Assembly: GCA_034401795.1 (NCBI GenBank)
Contig: CM067369.1
Location: forward strand, 89,222,381 to 89,286,380
From: Chaetoderma sp. LZ-2023a
Lineage: Eukaryota; Mollusca; Caudofoveata; Chaetodermatida; Chaetodermatidae
Length of the DNA: 64,000 nt
Reading direction: 5' to 3'
Below are positions 44,526 to 56,310 of this stretch, piece after piece (within the stretch, counting starts at the first letter, position 1; each line of letters opens with the position of its first letter). Position numbers and translations under genes: made by a program. Under the pieces are notes generated by a model. It made no database searches and was not told where the DNA came from. It saw only the letters and a list, made by a program, of their open reading frames with translations.

Positions 44526-47500
44526 GGCCACCGACCGAGCGGTTTCTGATCCGTCTGAGATTAGAAAGAAACGGTCTTGTGAAGAAGGGTGAGTACCTGC
44601 ATGCGTTGATAGATACAGGTGCTAGCACATCCTTAATTCGAAAGGATATTTGGCGTAGCATGTTAGATGCTAGGCCATTAAAAAGAGCAAGAACGCTCTT
44701 AGCTGTAAATGGTGCCCCAATAGAACTTTTGGGAGAAACGCAAGTAAAATTTGAAAATGCCCGGCCTATTCCAAGTACGGTAGTGGCGAGTATGAGGCAT
44801 GAGTGTTTGATTGGAGCGGATGCTTTGCACTTGGGAAATGCAAAGATTGACTATCGGACCAAAGAAGTAGTATGGTTTGGTCAGGTATATCCCTTTAGGT
44901 ATCCCTATAGGGAACAAGCGAAATATGTATATGCTAGTTGTAAGGAAACGACCGGATATAAAGATATCGACAAAGTGGTAGATGACTTTGCGGATATCTT
45001 TGATACGGCTCGTCCAAACACTTTAGGATTGGTCCCCAAAGTGAAATGTATGGTACCGACAGGAGATGCTTATCCTATAAGGCAGAAGGCCTACCGTCTA
45101 CCGCTAACCAAGCAATATGTGGTCAAGAACCAAGTAAAAGAAATGCTTGATGCGGGCGTCATAAGACCATCGTCATCCCCATGGGCGTCGCCCATTACTT
45201 TAGTTCCTAAGAAGGACGGTGACACACGGTTTTGTATTGACTATAGGAAATTGAATTCGGTATGCCGTAAGGACAGTTACCCGCTACCGAATATCTCTGA
45301 TATTTTTGATTCGATGCGGGGCGCAACGATATTTTCTACTATGGACTTGAAGTCTGGATATTGGCAGATACCGATGGCCAGCCAAGACATAGAGTAGACG
45401 GCGTTCGTCTGCAGCGAAGGTTTGTACGAATGGATTCGTATGCCGTTCAGTTTTTGCAACTCAGGTGCCGTATTTCAAAGGGCGATGAATGACATTTTCC
45501 GGGAATTTGTAGGAAAATATGTGCATGTTTTTGTCGACGATATAGTCGTATATTCACGAAATACGACAGAACATGCACATCATTTGCGTAATGTCATGCG
45601 CAAGATTAGAGAGTATAACTTACAAGTGAAGAAAAAGAAGTGTGATTTCGCCAGTAAGTCTGTGGACTTGTTAGGATATCGCATTTCTGCACAATGAGTA
45701 GCTCCTCAGGCTCAGAAGGTCAAGGTCATTAGGGAAATGTCACCACCACGTGATGTGGGTGAAGTAAGGAGTTTCCTTGGAGCTACCGGATATTACAGAT
45801 TCTGTGTGCAAGGCTATGCCAAAATTGCCAAGCCTTTAATAGAGTTAACAAAGAAATATAAGCTTTTGAGTGGGGTAAGGATGAACAGCAAGCGTTCAAG
45901 AAATTACAGAACTTGTTGTGTAGTGAGACGGTTCTCACATATCCGAATTTAAACGCCCCTTATAAGTTATACACCGACGCGTCTAGTTATGCTATTGGTG
46001 CTATACTGGTACAAGACGATGGTAAGGGTATAGAGCGAGTGATTCAATATGTAAGCTCTACTCTTAAAGATAGTCAGCTTAATTGGCCCGTAATAGAGAA
46101 GGAGGCTTACGCTGTGATCTATGCGTTGAAGAAGCTCCGCCCATATCTATTTGGCGCGCAGTTTACCGTGTACACTGACCACAAACCCCTAAAGAGTTTG
46201 TTCGTGGGTGAAGTGAAAAACACGAAGGTGCAGCGCTGGGCAGTGCTGATTGCTGAGTACGGATGCAAGATTGAATACATCCAGGGCTTGAAGAATATTC
46301 GAGCGGACATGTTGTCCAGGTTACGTCGTCCGGTGGAAGTCGCCACGTTAGACACAGGCGATTATGTCATACCTGAGGTAGACGAAGGTGTGTTACCGCA
46401 TGTCCCTCTAGAGGTTTATGACATACCCTACGACGAATTGCGTACCGAGCAGACCAAGGAATACCCGGAGTTGTTCAAGAACACACCGGAGGAGTATATG
46501 GTCAAAAACGGTATTGTGTATTCCCTGGTGACACCTTCAGCATTGGACGCTGAGTACCCCAGAATCGTATTACCTACCCTGTTCCGTGAGAAAGTGCTCC
46601 GGAAGGCTCATGAGAGAGCCGGTCACCAAGGTCTGAGAAAGACCATCGGTATGGTAAGGGATTCTTTTGTGTGGACGTCTTTAAGGAAAGATGTGGTTCG
46701 TATGCTTGAAACGTGTACAACGTGCCAGGTCAACCGACCCGTCACTACACGACCTCAATACAGTGAGATGCCCATGGCTAATTATCCGAGTCAGATAATT
46801 GGTATGGATTTGATCGGTCCACTGTTAGAGTCAAGCAGAGGTAATGTGTATATCATGACGATAATCGATCACTGTTCTGCATGGGCAGAAGCATACCCAA
46901 TTGCTGCCAAGACATCTCAGAATGTGGAAGACAAGTTCTTTAATGAGTATGTAGCTCGTCATGGTGTCCCTGAAATCTTAATAACAGATCAGGGTAAAGA
47001 ATTTTGTTCAAATAGTCTGGAGGAACGATTTAAGGAACACGGTATAGATCATAGACGATCAAGTACATACCATCCGCAGACGAATGGACGTACCGAGAGG
47101 TTCAATCGTACGCTCAAGGAGCTGATCCAGAAAGGTGTTAATAATGAATCTTGTGCATGGGAGGACGAATTGGGTGCGGCTTTAACAGCATACCGCAGCT
47201 CTCGTCACTCCACGACTGGATATACGCCATTTTATCTGACGTATGGGCGTCGGGCAAGACTTCCGTTAACCATCCCACTGGATGCTACGCAGGATCTGGG
47301 CGAAAGACTTACATGTCTTAATAATGCCTTGCTGCGCGCTCGTGGAGAAAGAGCTAAGTCTCGAGAAATTCACCGAGAACAAATTAACAAGCGTGCAAAC
47401 GCTGGTGAATTCAAGGTGGGCGATTCAGTGGTCGTAAAAGCTGAGGAGAGGATGAAATTGACCTCTCGCAGTGACCCTGAGTACGAGATCCTTAAGATCA

Positions 47501-48081
47501 ATGGTCCTGTAGCTCATGTCCGACATCAGAGATCTGGGAAAGTGCGCGTACTTAATATATCCAAGATACGTGTAGTGGATTCAGAAATGTGTTGGGACAG
47601 GGTCCGACCACGCCCTATTCGTAACCCTGCTAAGGGTACGAAAGCTAGCCATCACCCTCGAGTGATAGTACCCGAGTCCAAACCTTGGCCGGTAAACGAC
47701 TCCGATGCGACATCAAGTAAGCGAGCTCGTAGGAAGCGACCAGCTTCTGATGAAGAGCCAAGGGTGCGCAAGGGTGGTAAGGGGGTTGATATAGATATAG
47801 ATCAACCTCGTACGAGTCAGATTCGAAACCATGAGTCACCAATGGAAACCCAAGTGACTCCTCGTACTGTAATGATGGACACCTCGGAGGAGGTACCCGA
47901 GCCTGCCAATGAGCCAATGGAAACGCTTCCATCTCATCCCTACTTTTTGCGCAAGCGCAGTCTCGCTCATGATGTCTATTCAGACCCTAAGAGACTCAGG
48001 ATTGGCGCGTTTGGCCGCGCTCAATATGATGATTTCATCGGTCGTATCGAAGCGGTTATAAGCCGACGCAGCAAGAGGTAA
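44480..48081 (+). pseudogene. pol: pol polyprotein (protease, RT, RNase H, integrase), broken
   Basis: The pol frame is open from 44480, overlapping the end of gag in the -1 frame, so gag-pol would be made by -1 frameshifting; I see no classical slippery heptamer. Domains in order: protease with LIDTGAST (about 44606), RT (RFCIDYRKLN, FSTMDLKSGYWQIPM, FVDDIVVYS), RNase H (LYTDASSYAIGAIL, TDHKPLKSL), integrase with HHCC finger (HERAGHQGL...CTTC), catalytic GMDLIGP, LITDQGKEF and NGRTERFNRT, and a C-terminal region including FKVGDSVVVKAEERM. Breaks: TAG at 45395, TGA at 45695 and a frameshift near 45866. From 45913 to 48081 it is open for over 700 codons. The C-terminus is Pro/Arg/Glu-rich. Confidence 0.92.
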
Positions 48082-48133
48082 AATGACTCTCTGACTTATC
48101 ACGGTACTAGTAACATAGCCTAAATCTAGCATC

Positions 48134-50017
48134 ATGTATACATTACAGTTATGTATGATAGTGATAGTAGCAGGTATAGTACATAGTGTCTGCCGAAAGT
48201 CTAGTATTCATAGATTACCAAATGGTGTTATGATAACCGATCACCAGGAAATATCCTTAATACGCGCGGAATGGACGGTGGTAGTATCCATAGACCATCC
48301 GTATTTACCTGCTGAGTTTCTTAACCAGATGTTAAAGATTCATGTGCTCGTTGCGGATATCAGTCAAAAGACTTCATTAAGCAGCAACAACATTCTAGGA
48401 CTCCAACGTCGGATTGACGGCATCAGGAAGATTGCCATAGGTACACAACAAACCATGCAGAAACGTAATATTCGGAGAAGGAAGCGGGGACTCTTTAATT
48501 TTGTGGGTGACATAGTGTCATCTTTATTCGGGACTGCTACATCCGGCGACATAGAAGCGATCCGGGATGTGGTGAAGGAAGCGATGAGGAATGTAAACAG
48601 ATTGGTCCATTTCTCTAACAAATTAGCGTCACACGTGAAACTTGCTTTTAAGGCAATAGACACCAATGTGGATAGAATTAACGGTGTGGCAGATAGTTTG
48701 GTAGAATTAACCGGAAATGTTAGCCGACTTTTCAAAGTACAGGCAACGCGTCAAGCAGAACTGTATGCATTAGTACGTCTCGGGCACCTTGTCGATGCAG
48801 CCGAGGATGTGGTAACTAGTTACCAGAAAGCTGCTGCTCAGTTCCATAGGCAAACGGCTTCACTCGAGCTGGGTAGATTGACAGAGGAATTATTTAGCCC
48901 TATGGACCTGGCCACTGTGGCTAAGCAGGTCAGCGTAGGCAACCGGTTAATCCGTCCCTACCAATGGTACTACCGGAACGTGGTAGTATATCCCCTGTGG
49001 AGGGACGACGAAAGACTGCATTATGTAGCTACCTTACCCTTAATCGACGGAGGACAGTACATAGAATATGGGTTGCATTCATGGCCCGAACCATTGGTCA
49101 CGAGGGGTTACTATATGCAGGTATTGGTAGCTAGAACTAGTATTGGACTTGACACTAAGACGGGTTGGTATTTTACACCATCTGAGTGCCAAGGGAATAA
49201 GCCTCGAGTATGTCACGGGCAATTAAGGGTCGATAAGACCCACGTGCCATGTATAGTTAGTCTGCTAACGAATACCACGGATAGTACCTGTAATATTAGA
49301 CTGACTGAGTCCAACGAAACGTCTAGTAAAGTATTTGCCAATAAGAAAATAGGCGTAGTTTTGCAAACGTTCGGAGAAACGGTTGAAGTACACTGCGGCG
49401 GACGACTGACGGACCGGTGTGTAGTGAAGAATGGTGTGTTTGCTTTAATGTCTGAAGAATGTGATTATAGTGGAAAGGGTTGGCGATTTGAGCCGGTACA
49501 GTCTTATAGTAGGACTTACACTCGAATCAGTCTGGCCATTGATATGCCACGGTTGGATGTGGCCGGGGTACTAAACCAATCAATGATAATTAATCAGTTA
49601 AGTATGCAAAAGTGGGACCATTTGCATAGGTCTAAGTACGTGCCGCTAGCACCTTTATCTGCGGTCGACCCAGCGATGGTCGATGGCATGGGGGTGCGGT
49701 CGTTTGTGTCATATTCTACCGGCTCCTTTGTTGTAGTGCTCGTCATTGTGGCAATTATGTGGAAGTGCGGTATATTTGCACGCATGTGGTTATGGATTAA
49801 ATGCAAGCCACATGCGGCCCAGAGAAGTGCGCCACGGACTATTCACCCTCTAAGGCCCCGGAGACCTGCAGCCCTACCGGAGCCGCTGAGGATGTCGGCC
49901 GGGTCGTCGCCTAACGCTGTTGCCAGGACCGTGATCGACCCGATGGCTGACGACTGGATGGACGTGGTGATTGACGATCCTAACATTCATATATCATACG
50001 AGGATTTATCTTTGTAG
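48134..50017 (+). CDS. env: Env-like fusion glycoprotein (baculovirus F / errantivirus type)
   Basis: A 627-codon open frame starts 52 bp after pol. Visible: a hydrophobic N-terminus (about residues 5-19, signal peptide), a basic cleavage site RRRKR at 114-118 followed directly by GLFNFVGDIVSSLFG, which looks like the furin site and fusion peptide of baculovirus F-type envelope proteins, a helical ectodomain (ELTGNVSRLFK...), possible N-glycosylation sites (NVS, NTT, NET, NQS), a transmembrane segment around 529-551 (SFVVVLVIVAIMW) and an 80-residue cytoplasmic tail. Length fits this class (about 500-700 residues). It would be a type I membrane fusion protein, probably made from a spliced mRNA. 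Unlike pol, it has no break. Confidence 0.85.
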   Translation: MYTLQLCMIVIVAGIVHSVCRKSSIHRLPNGVMITDHQEISLIRAEWTVVVSIDHPYLPAEFLNQMLKIHVLVADISQKTSLSSNNILGLQRRIDGIRKIAIGTQQTMQKRNIRRRKRGLFNFVGDIVSSLFGTATSGDIEAIRDVVKEAMRNVNRLVHFSNKLASHVKLAFKAIDTNVDRINGVADSLVELTGNVSRLFKVQATRQAELYALVRLGHLVDAAEDVVTSYQKAAAQFHRQTASLELGRLTEELFSPMDLATVAKQVSVGNRLIRPYQWYYRNVVVYPLWRDDERLHYVATLPLIDGGQYIEYGLHSWPEPLVTRGYYMQVLVARTSIGLDTKTGWYFTPSECQGNKPRVCHGQLRVDKTHVPCIVSLLTNTTDSTCNIRLTESNETSSKVFANKKIGVVLQTFGETVEVHCGGRLTDRCVVKNGVFALMSEECDYSGKGWRFEPVQSYSRTYTRISLAIDMPRLDVAGVLNQSMIINQLSMQKWDHLHRSKYVPLAPLSAVDPAMVDGMGVRSFVSYSTGSFVVVLVIVAIMWKCGIFARMWLWIKCKPHAAQRSAPRTIHPLRPRRPAALPEPLRMSAGSSPNAVARTVIDPMADDWMDVVIDDPNIHISYEDLSL

Positions 50018-50438
50018 CACAAACTTTATTATAGGTGCTATATTTTGTATTATTATATTTCCTAACGCCTATAATGGATCACGAGGTGTTTACGGAGTTG
50101 GGGCATGAACTTTATTATTGTGCCACGTATTAATTGTTATAACATGTATTATGGATGTCAATATGACCATTGATATGACCTGTAATGATTTAACTGTAGG
50201 ATTAGGATTTATAGCTAGTTATGTATTGTTTAACATTGTATTGTTCGTTGAATTATGTTTTATCATCATTATAGATTTTCGCTATTGCAGTGTTAACGGA
50301 GGACTCCGTTAGCTTGTGGACGTCAGTTATGGGTGGCCCTGGTATAGTGTGGTTTGGTTGTTGATAGTGCACAACGAGTTAATTATCAATGTCTTAAGGC
50401 CTTAAGAGATGGTTAATTAACTTCGGTTGAGGGGCATG
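50018..50438 (+). other. 3' untranslated region of the LTR element with purine-rich tract before the 3' LTR
   Basis: No supported gene; the 64-codon hydrophobic frame at 50118 starts at TTG and lies in AT-rich DNA. GGTTGAGGGGCATG immediately before the 3' LTR is a weak polypurine-tract candidate for plus-strand priming. Confidence 0.45.
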
Positions 50439-52108
50439 TGTAGATATCGGATTGTCTTATGGGAAGTCATGACCCCGGTAGACGTCTTATATTTGCAAGT
50501 AAGACCTCAGTGAAATTCTCATATTTGAAAATACCAGGGGATAGTAACAGTAGCAATTAGAGACGTAGTAGTAGGATGCACTGGTTGACTTTGACCAGTG
50601 CTAGTAGGATACAGTTTCGCAGAAATAGGATAAGTTTAGCAGAAATGGAACAGGAACCAGATTGAAACTGTAGTAGTATATTCATCATGATAAGTTAGAA
50701 ATTAGAATAGATTGGAATAAGACCGACGGTTCTGAATTGATGGTGTCTGTCAATAGTTGAAGATAAAAGTTGTTGCTGTGGGATCGGCATACACTTTTAT
50801 GAAATTCAGCAGTCATTTAGGCCGTTAGTTTAGTAAATAATAGAGTGATAAGAATAGATACGAATTGATGGGAATCGAGAGAATTATAGGAAACAGACTG
50901 ACATGTAGTTGTTGACGGTCGGCATTCCGACTCCCTTAAGCAAGTACAACAACACCAGATGGCAATGAGATCATACAGCTCATGTGCTTATTAACGTTCG
51001 TTTCCTACAGGCTTATCCACAATAGGCAAGGGACAGGACAGAGGCATTGTAGCGTCCTGTAGGAATTAATAACACAATCGAAATTTGTATATCAACTATA
51101 TGTCTATCAAAGGGAGGCATGCAACAACAACACATTCCGTAATGTTGTTAGTTAGCTGACAGATCGCATCAAATCAGAACCAGCCAACACCACTTTGACC
51201 CTGTTTTAGGTTATCTCCGTAGAAGAGAAGCCCAGAGTTTGATTAGCCGAGATGACATCATAATCAATGAGCATCGAGTCAGACTCTGTGGCAGAGAAAC
51301 AAAAAGAACTAAGTTTCAGAGTGAAATCGAGAGATAGGCGAACAGGGATTGGTCAGAACGACCAACAGGAATAGGTACGAACTTCTAGGAAGAGATAAGC
51401 AGATGTTGATTGGGGGACAAGAGTGTGTGGACCAATCAAGCTGTGGTTATAGCTACCTAGAAGGATGAAAGAAACAGGAACTATGTATTACGATATATAT
51501 AGATCTATATATCGTGATATGTATAGAAGTTAGGAAAATGTAATTCGTATATAATAGGCACTTTGTCTATTGATTCTTTAATCTTTTTACCATCATTGAT
51601 TCATGTAGGTAAGAGTCTACCTCTGTGAGTTCGCAGGAAGCATTATCTCGTATTATAGCAGTAGCGTATAATAGAAGTTGAGTAGTCACATAGTATAACG
51701 TTAGATTGGATATCAGATCAGTAGAGCTGGGAGTAATCCATCCAGTAATTATTCAGAAATATATTCACAGTTTAGCTTTATTTTTCGACAGTAAAAGTCG
51801 ACATTGTTATAAGTATAATAGCCAATAAAGAACCGTAATAACCTAAGTAGATAGTCGTAGTTGTGTTTAACTCCAGAAGCAAGGAACACACTCCTTGCCT
51901 TACCTGAGCATCTTCGAAGATCAGATAGGCCCAGATTACTAATAAAAATATCTTCATCAACATCAGAAGAGGCGAGCCTAGTAATCGCATCCCCGGTATT
52001 CGGAGTAGATAGGTTGTCGCAGCAACCTACCATCAAAAGTCTTCTCCGTATAGCGGTGATCATTAGTTAGTGACGTGTCAAAGAAGAAGATAAGACAGAA
52101 AATCTTCA
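50439..52108 (+). repeat. 3' LTR
   Basis: 1,670 bp, nearly identical to the 5' LTR. Differences by eye include TTATG for TTAAG, CCAGG for CATGG, and single changes near 50620, 50633, 51340, 51485, 51595, 51744, 51869 and 52036. Followed by ATAT, the duplicated target. Confidence 0.95.
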
Positions 52109-52112
52109 ATAT

Positions 52113-53840
52113 GTAGGCCTATATAAAATCAGACGCGTATGCGTGCCTGGATGCATGGATATGTGAGACTTACTCACTGTGCGTACGTGCGTGTGTTCTG
52201 TGTGTTTGTCCGTCGAGGTCATGGGGTCATTCATGTACAAGTTCCAGTTAATTTTATTTTCACTCAGGTGTTCCAAACGCATAGGAAGTAAATATTTGCA
52301 AATGTGGTATTTGGAAAATATAATATTATTTGCATAAATATATTGCAAAATATTATGAAATCACTATAAAATCAGCATACCTATAAAATATAAGCAGCAG
52401 CAGTAGTATTAGTCATAGTAAGGGGTGGAAGTAGCAGCAGCAGCCGCAGCAGCAACCGCAGCAGCAGTGGTGACGGCGGCGGCTGCAGAAGCAATCCAAA
52501 ATGAACAAGATGGCTGGAGATGTGCGCAGGATATCAGTAGGTGAGTGGTTGCTTTAGATCAATGAATGGTCATGCAACTACGCGAAAATTTCCGGGCGAC
52601 CCATTTAAACAGAAAACGTGTTTCATGAAACGATAAAGGGGGAAACGCACATCACCAAAAAACTACGCTCCGATTAATCCCAATATCTAAATCTAGGCGT
52701 TTTTGTTAAAATCAAGTGTAACAAATGTCAACTCGTTTCCAGCGCAATTATGTCATTAAAACCCTTGACGGTGCCGTTGAATGTTTCGAACACGAGTGCG
52801 TGATTACGTAACTAACACTTGACACGATCGCCATTGATTAGTCGCATTCCTGCTGAACTTATGAAAATACAAGGACAATTCCGGGATGGGTAAAAGTGGA
52901 CTTTACTTGAAAGACAATTATATATACCAACATACTGGATCCTAAATAACAACAATAGATAAAATAATAGGAAGAATTATACCATCGTAATCATGGGAAT
53001 ATTTCGTCTCATGGACGCGGCCATCATCATCCCCGCTCCAACGTTATCTGTGCCGACCACGAAGGCTGTACAGTAAATATAGAGACCCAATATGTGCTAA
53101 TTTGTAATCGTTAGGAGATTGTCCAGTTAAGCTACTAAGTTTTACAAGTAATTCTAGTATTTGAAGTCGGTGGGATGTCGTTAACACCTAGAACGCTGAA
53201 GTCTAGATTTCATAGATTCCTTTCTCTCTATCCTATCAGTATGTGTTCATTTTGGTAACGATGCTGTTGTAAGTCATTGATGTGCACAGCAGCAACACGT
53301 TTCAGCAACATTTTTTTTCAAATGTACCACGGCACTATCTCTGTAAGTAGGCTATTATGCACTTTACACCAAGCGATGAGGTTTAAATGAAGTGGCACAC
53401 TTGACACGCGCGTATTGTCAAATTACTCAGTTGACTCAAGGTACCGTAATCTGGCATGCGGGGTGCGGAATGCGGAATGCAGAACGGAAAGCGCCTATGC
53501 GGAATACGTGTAAAATATCGCGTGTACCATTTACCTGCACGTGGTATCATTGCGTTATTTTACGAGGTACATTGCGCCCATTAAGTTGATTACCTTCCCC
53601 ATGTTTGATGATATTGCGATATTTCTATCAAATTTCTTTCAAAAGCGACAACACACCGTGTTGCATGTGCGGGTGCGTTTCAATCAATATCATAGAAACA
53701 AGTAGGAGCATAATACATTGCTGCGTGTGCGTGCGCGTGTTTCGTGTGCGTGTTGAGATTGCGGCATTTTTCACGCTCCTATGAGCGTGCAAAGCCTGCG
53801 CGCGTGCATGAGTTCGCGCACGTGAAATCCACAACATTTC
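52113..53840. other. No supported gene
   Basis: AT-rich, with a GCA/GCC-rich stretch at 52394-52490 and GTGCG-rich runs at 53660-53830. Short frames only. Confidence 0.4.
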
Positions 53841-53884
53841 GCGAGCACATGTTTTCTCTAGATCATATCATAGCAAATCACAAA

Positions 53885-54044
53885 ATGGGCAAGAAAGGAG
53901 AGCTAGACGACAACATCACCGAAAAATTGATCGAATTTGTTAGGGAAAAAAGTTTCTTGTACAATTCTATTGATAAGCGCTACAAAGATCAGCAGTTAGC
54001 AAGGAACACATGGAATGCAATTGGGCTAGTCTTGGATATAACTG
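53885..54044 (+). CDS. MADF-like domain exon, first coding exon candidate
   Basis: From ATG 53885 (context CAAAATGG): LIEFVREKSFLYNSIDKRYK, QQLARNTWNAIGLVLDI. This matches the first two helices of a MADF (Myb/SANT-like) domain: an L.E.V....LY.....Y......W..IA pattern. The frame then meets G|GTATGT at 54045, an excellent splice donor, exactly where MADF genes often have an intron before the second half of the domain. This gives a 160-nt exon with phase 1. MADF proteins bind DNA and often derive from transposons. No second half of the domain is recognisable downstream to 54.4 kb. An in-frame upstream ATG lies at 53851. Confidence 0.55.
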
Positions 54045-54141
54045 GTATGTATATACTTTTATAAATCTTACGCAGCAATGTATTCACTTTCACGCATGCG
54101 TGTAGGCACGCGACCTCGCGCACGCTCACGCACACGCAGCA

Positions 54142-54411
54142 GTGTATGGAATACGCAGCTTAACGTATGTCGGAGAAAGTGTAAATATATGTTCTGAGAA
54201 AACACATGATAATATTGCCGGAGCCACAGACCCGATTGTAATAGTTCCGATGCCTACATCTTGCCGCAAATTCGAAGATACATCCAATGCTAAGGATGTT
54301 AAAATTGCCCAAGCCGTTCAAAAGATACAGTCTGCGGAAAAAACTAAGCCAGCAAAATTGCCAAACAAAACTTTTAGGATGCGTTATATCTATCATCCCA
54401 TATTAAAATAA
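54142..54411 (+). CDS. Unidentified ORF downstream of the MADF-like exon
   Basis: An 89-codon frame, with the protein-like segment KTHDNIAGATDPIVIVPMPT then AQAVQKIQSAEKTKPAKLPN, ending in MRYIYHPILK. It could be the last exon of the MADF-like gene or an unrelated frame. No splice acceptor was established and no family recognised. Confidence 0.25.
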   Translation: MYGIRSLTYVGESVNICSEKTHDNIAGATDPIVIVPMPTSCRKFEDTSNAKDVKIAQAVQKIQSAEKTKPAKLPNKTFRMRYIYHPILK

Positions 54412-55123
54412 GTATTACAGCTACAATAACAATATTTGCCGTGTCGGTGCTTTATCGTGTTATCCCATAACTGGGACAGCTTCGTCAAAATATCTTACTT
54501 ATTGAAATTACTACAGCTTGCCGGGCAATATTGATCAGCCGCGGAAAACTCCCAAATTTTATGTCAAAATGTTAATACATTTGACGATATCTCCGCTTGA
54601 GCAAAATTATAATTGGTCTGGCAAATAGCCATTTCTTTCAGATTTAAGCACACTCCGATTTAATTACAATACGCAAAGTATTTCCAAATATAGAGCCTGT
54701 GAGACAAAGGCATCGCATACTGATTTGACCAAAAAAGGGTAAAATATTGTCAGATAATATCTTAGATGAGTAATCTTTGTATATTCCAATCTTTTGAGCG
54801 CCTTGCCAGATTTTAACATCCATTATAGCATATTACTCCCAAAGTCGGCACCTAGATCTTCGAATCATTTGAATCGCTTCAGAGGGTCCGTTGCTATTAT
54901 CATTTACGTACACTTCCTTAAAGTATGTACCCGCATCTATAGGCATTGCGCCTCCATTAATACCTAGTGGTTGCGCGGGGATGTTCAAAATACATGATTG
55001 TTCGATTTGCTTGGTTGCCATCTTGGATGACTAATTTTCCCCAAAAGTACTTCTTCCGAGCCTCTGAATTGTCCGGCAGTTTTGGTAAATATAACTAGCA
55101 ACTGAGGGGCATTCAACAATTTT

Positions 55124-55124
<1 letters not shown>
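54412..55124. other. No well-supported gene
   Basis: A minus-strand frame 55021-54833 starts in a good context (AAGATGGC) and reads MATKQIEQSCILNIPAQPLG, but it is only 62 codons with no known motif. It may be a small exon. Otherwise AT-rich. Confidence 0.3.

Positions 55125-55205
<81 letters not shown>
55125..55205. repeat. (ATT)n microsatellite
   Basis: About 27 units with one G interruption. Confidence 0.95.
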
Positions 55206-55589
55206 CCAATTTTTCGAAAGAAATTCCCTTAAGCAACCGATAAAGCGTGCAGTTTCAGTCAACCCTCGATCCTCTTGTTTGTATTTGTATAGATATATTC
55301 CCCACACCAAATTATCATTGTAAAACTGGTGTAGAAGATAAGTCATATTTCCGGCCAATATGCCCTTATTTTTTGCTTCCAAGTTAAACACTCCTAGATT
55401 TAGTAAATGGGCTTTTTTCTCAAATAATCCCGATTCATTTCCATTTTTTTTACTTCATGCTACTGGCAGATTATAGTTTAATGGATGAATCCACTCTACA
55501 TAGGCTCCACTCATAATATGCCCGTGTTGGGATCGATCGAACCCTGAACATTCCCTGAACCTCAATTTCCAGAAAACTGTGTAGGGGAG

Positions 55590-55684
55590 CTGTTGAAAGC
55601 TTTGAAGCTGGTTTCACTGGGTGCATCTGTTGTTGCATATGGCAGCAACGATGCCCAGTCGAATTAATTTCGAAGTATTCAACG
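55590..55684. repeat. Palindromic repeat family P, copy 4 (55.6 kb)
   Basis: GCTGTTGAAAGCTTTGAAG, core TGTTGCATATGGCAGCAACG, then CCCAGTCGAATTAATTTCG and TATTCAACGG. The core GTTGCATATGGCAGCAAC is itself nearly self-complementary. Confidence 0.75.
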
Positions 55685-55813
55685 GAATGGTTATTTAGTA
55701 GTAAAGACATGCAATTCGTACAACTAACGAACTATTAAGCGTTCACGACGGACTTAGATATGCCATGCAATAGTATTTTGATTGTGACGTTAGCCTACCT
55801 GTGACGCAATTTC

Positions 55814-55860
55814 TTATGACGTCATATACTTGAGTTCCAGATCGGATTGCTCTATTAACT
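55814..55860. repeat. Dispersed repeat with TATGACGTCA motif, copy 2
   Basis: Matches 36866-36915 as described there; same orientation. Confidence 0.55.
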
Positions 55861-56125
55861 TTACGTTCCCCTGCAGGAGTCAATAAATTGCAAGACAACT
55901 ACAAGCGCGTGAATGCAGATGAAAATAATGATGCAGTGCAGCTCGGGAATGCAGACTTAGCGTGTTTCCAAACAGTACAATTTCGAATACAATGTCCGAA
56001 ATATTATGCTGACTATGTTGGGCCTAGTTTCATCGGAGGCAATGGACCTTTGTTTGGAAATAAAATAAAATAAGATAAAAAAAAAATAAAAATAAAATAA
56101 AAATAAAATATAAATTATAAATGAA

Positions 56126-56205
56126 GCACCAAAAAGCAATCTTCCGCACCAAAAAGCAATCTTCCGCACCAAAAAGCAATCTTCCGCACCAAAAAGCAAT
56201 CTTCC
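56126..56205. repeat. 20-bp tandem repeat, four perfect copies
   Basis: GCACCAAAAAGCAATCTTCC repeated exactly four times. Follows an AAAAT-rich low-complexity stretch. Confidence 0.95.
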
Positions 56206-56310
56206 GCTATAGACAGGTTTATATGGCGCTGTTTTCAATCTTTCAACCAGAAACTTATATTGAGAACCGTTTAATGGATGAATTTGCGCTATACAACATT
56301 CTCTCATCAT

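Larger units (their letters stand above)
40894..52112 (+). mobile_element. Gypsy-group LTR retrotransposon with env-like gene (errantivirus-like)
   Basis: Two direct 1,670-bp LTRs (40898-42567 and 50439-52108), each starting TG and ending CA, are flanked by a 4-bp target duplication ATAT (40894-40897 and 52109-52112). Between them lie gag, a -1-frame pol with protease, RT, RNase H and integrase in Gypsy order, and an env-like ORF. I count about eleven substitutions between the LTRs by eye, so the insertion is recent. Pol carries two in-frame stops and one frameshift, so this copy cannot move by itself. Env is uninterrupted. Env-bearing Gypsy elements are known as errantiviruses in insects and as similar elements in other invertebrates. 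Confidence 0.95.

Noticed and set aside
44500..44526. Slippery heptamer for gag-pol frameshifting near GGAGGAAACC
   Set aside because: Does not fit the X XXY YYZ pattern in the gag frame; the -1 relation of frames is clear but the site is not.
50118..50312. Hydrophobic 64-codon ORF between env and the 3' LTR
   Set aside because: Starts at TTG, AT-rich DNA, no conserved feature; likely untranslated region.
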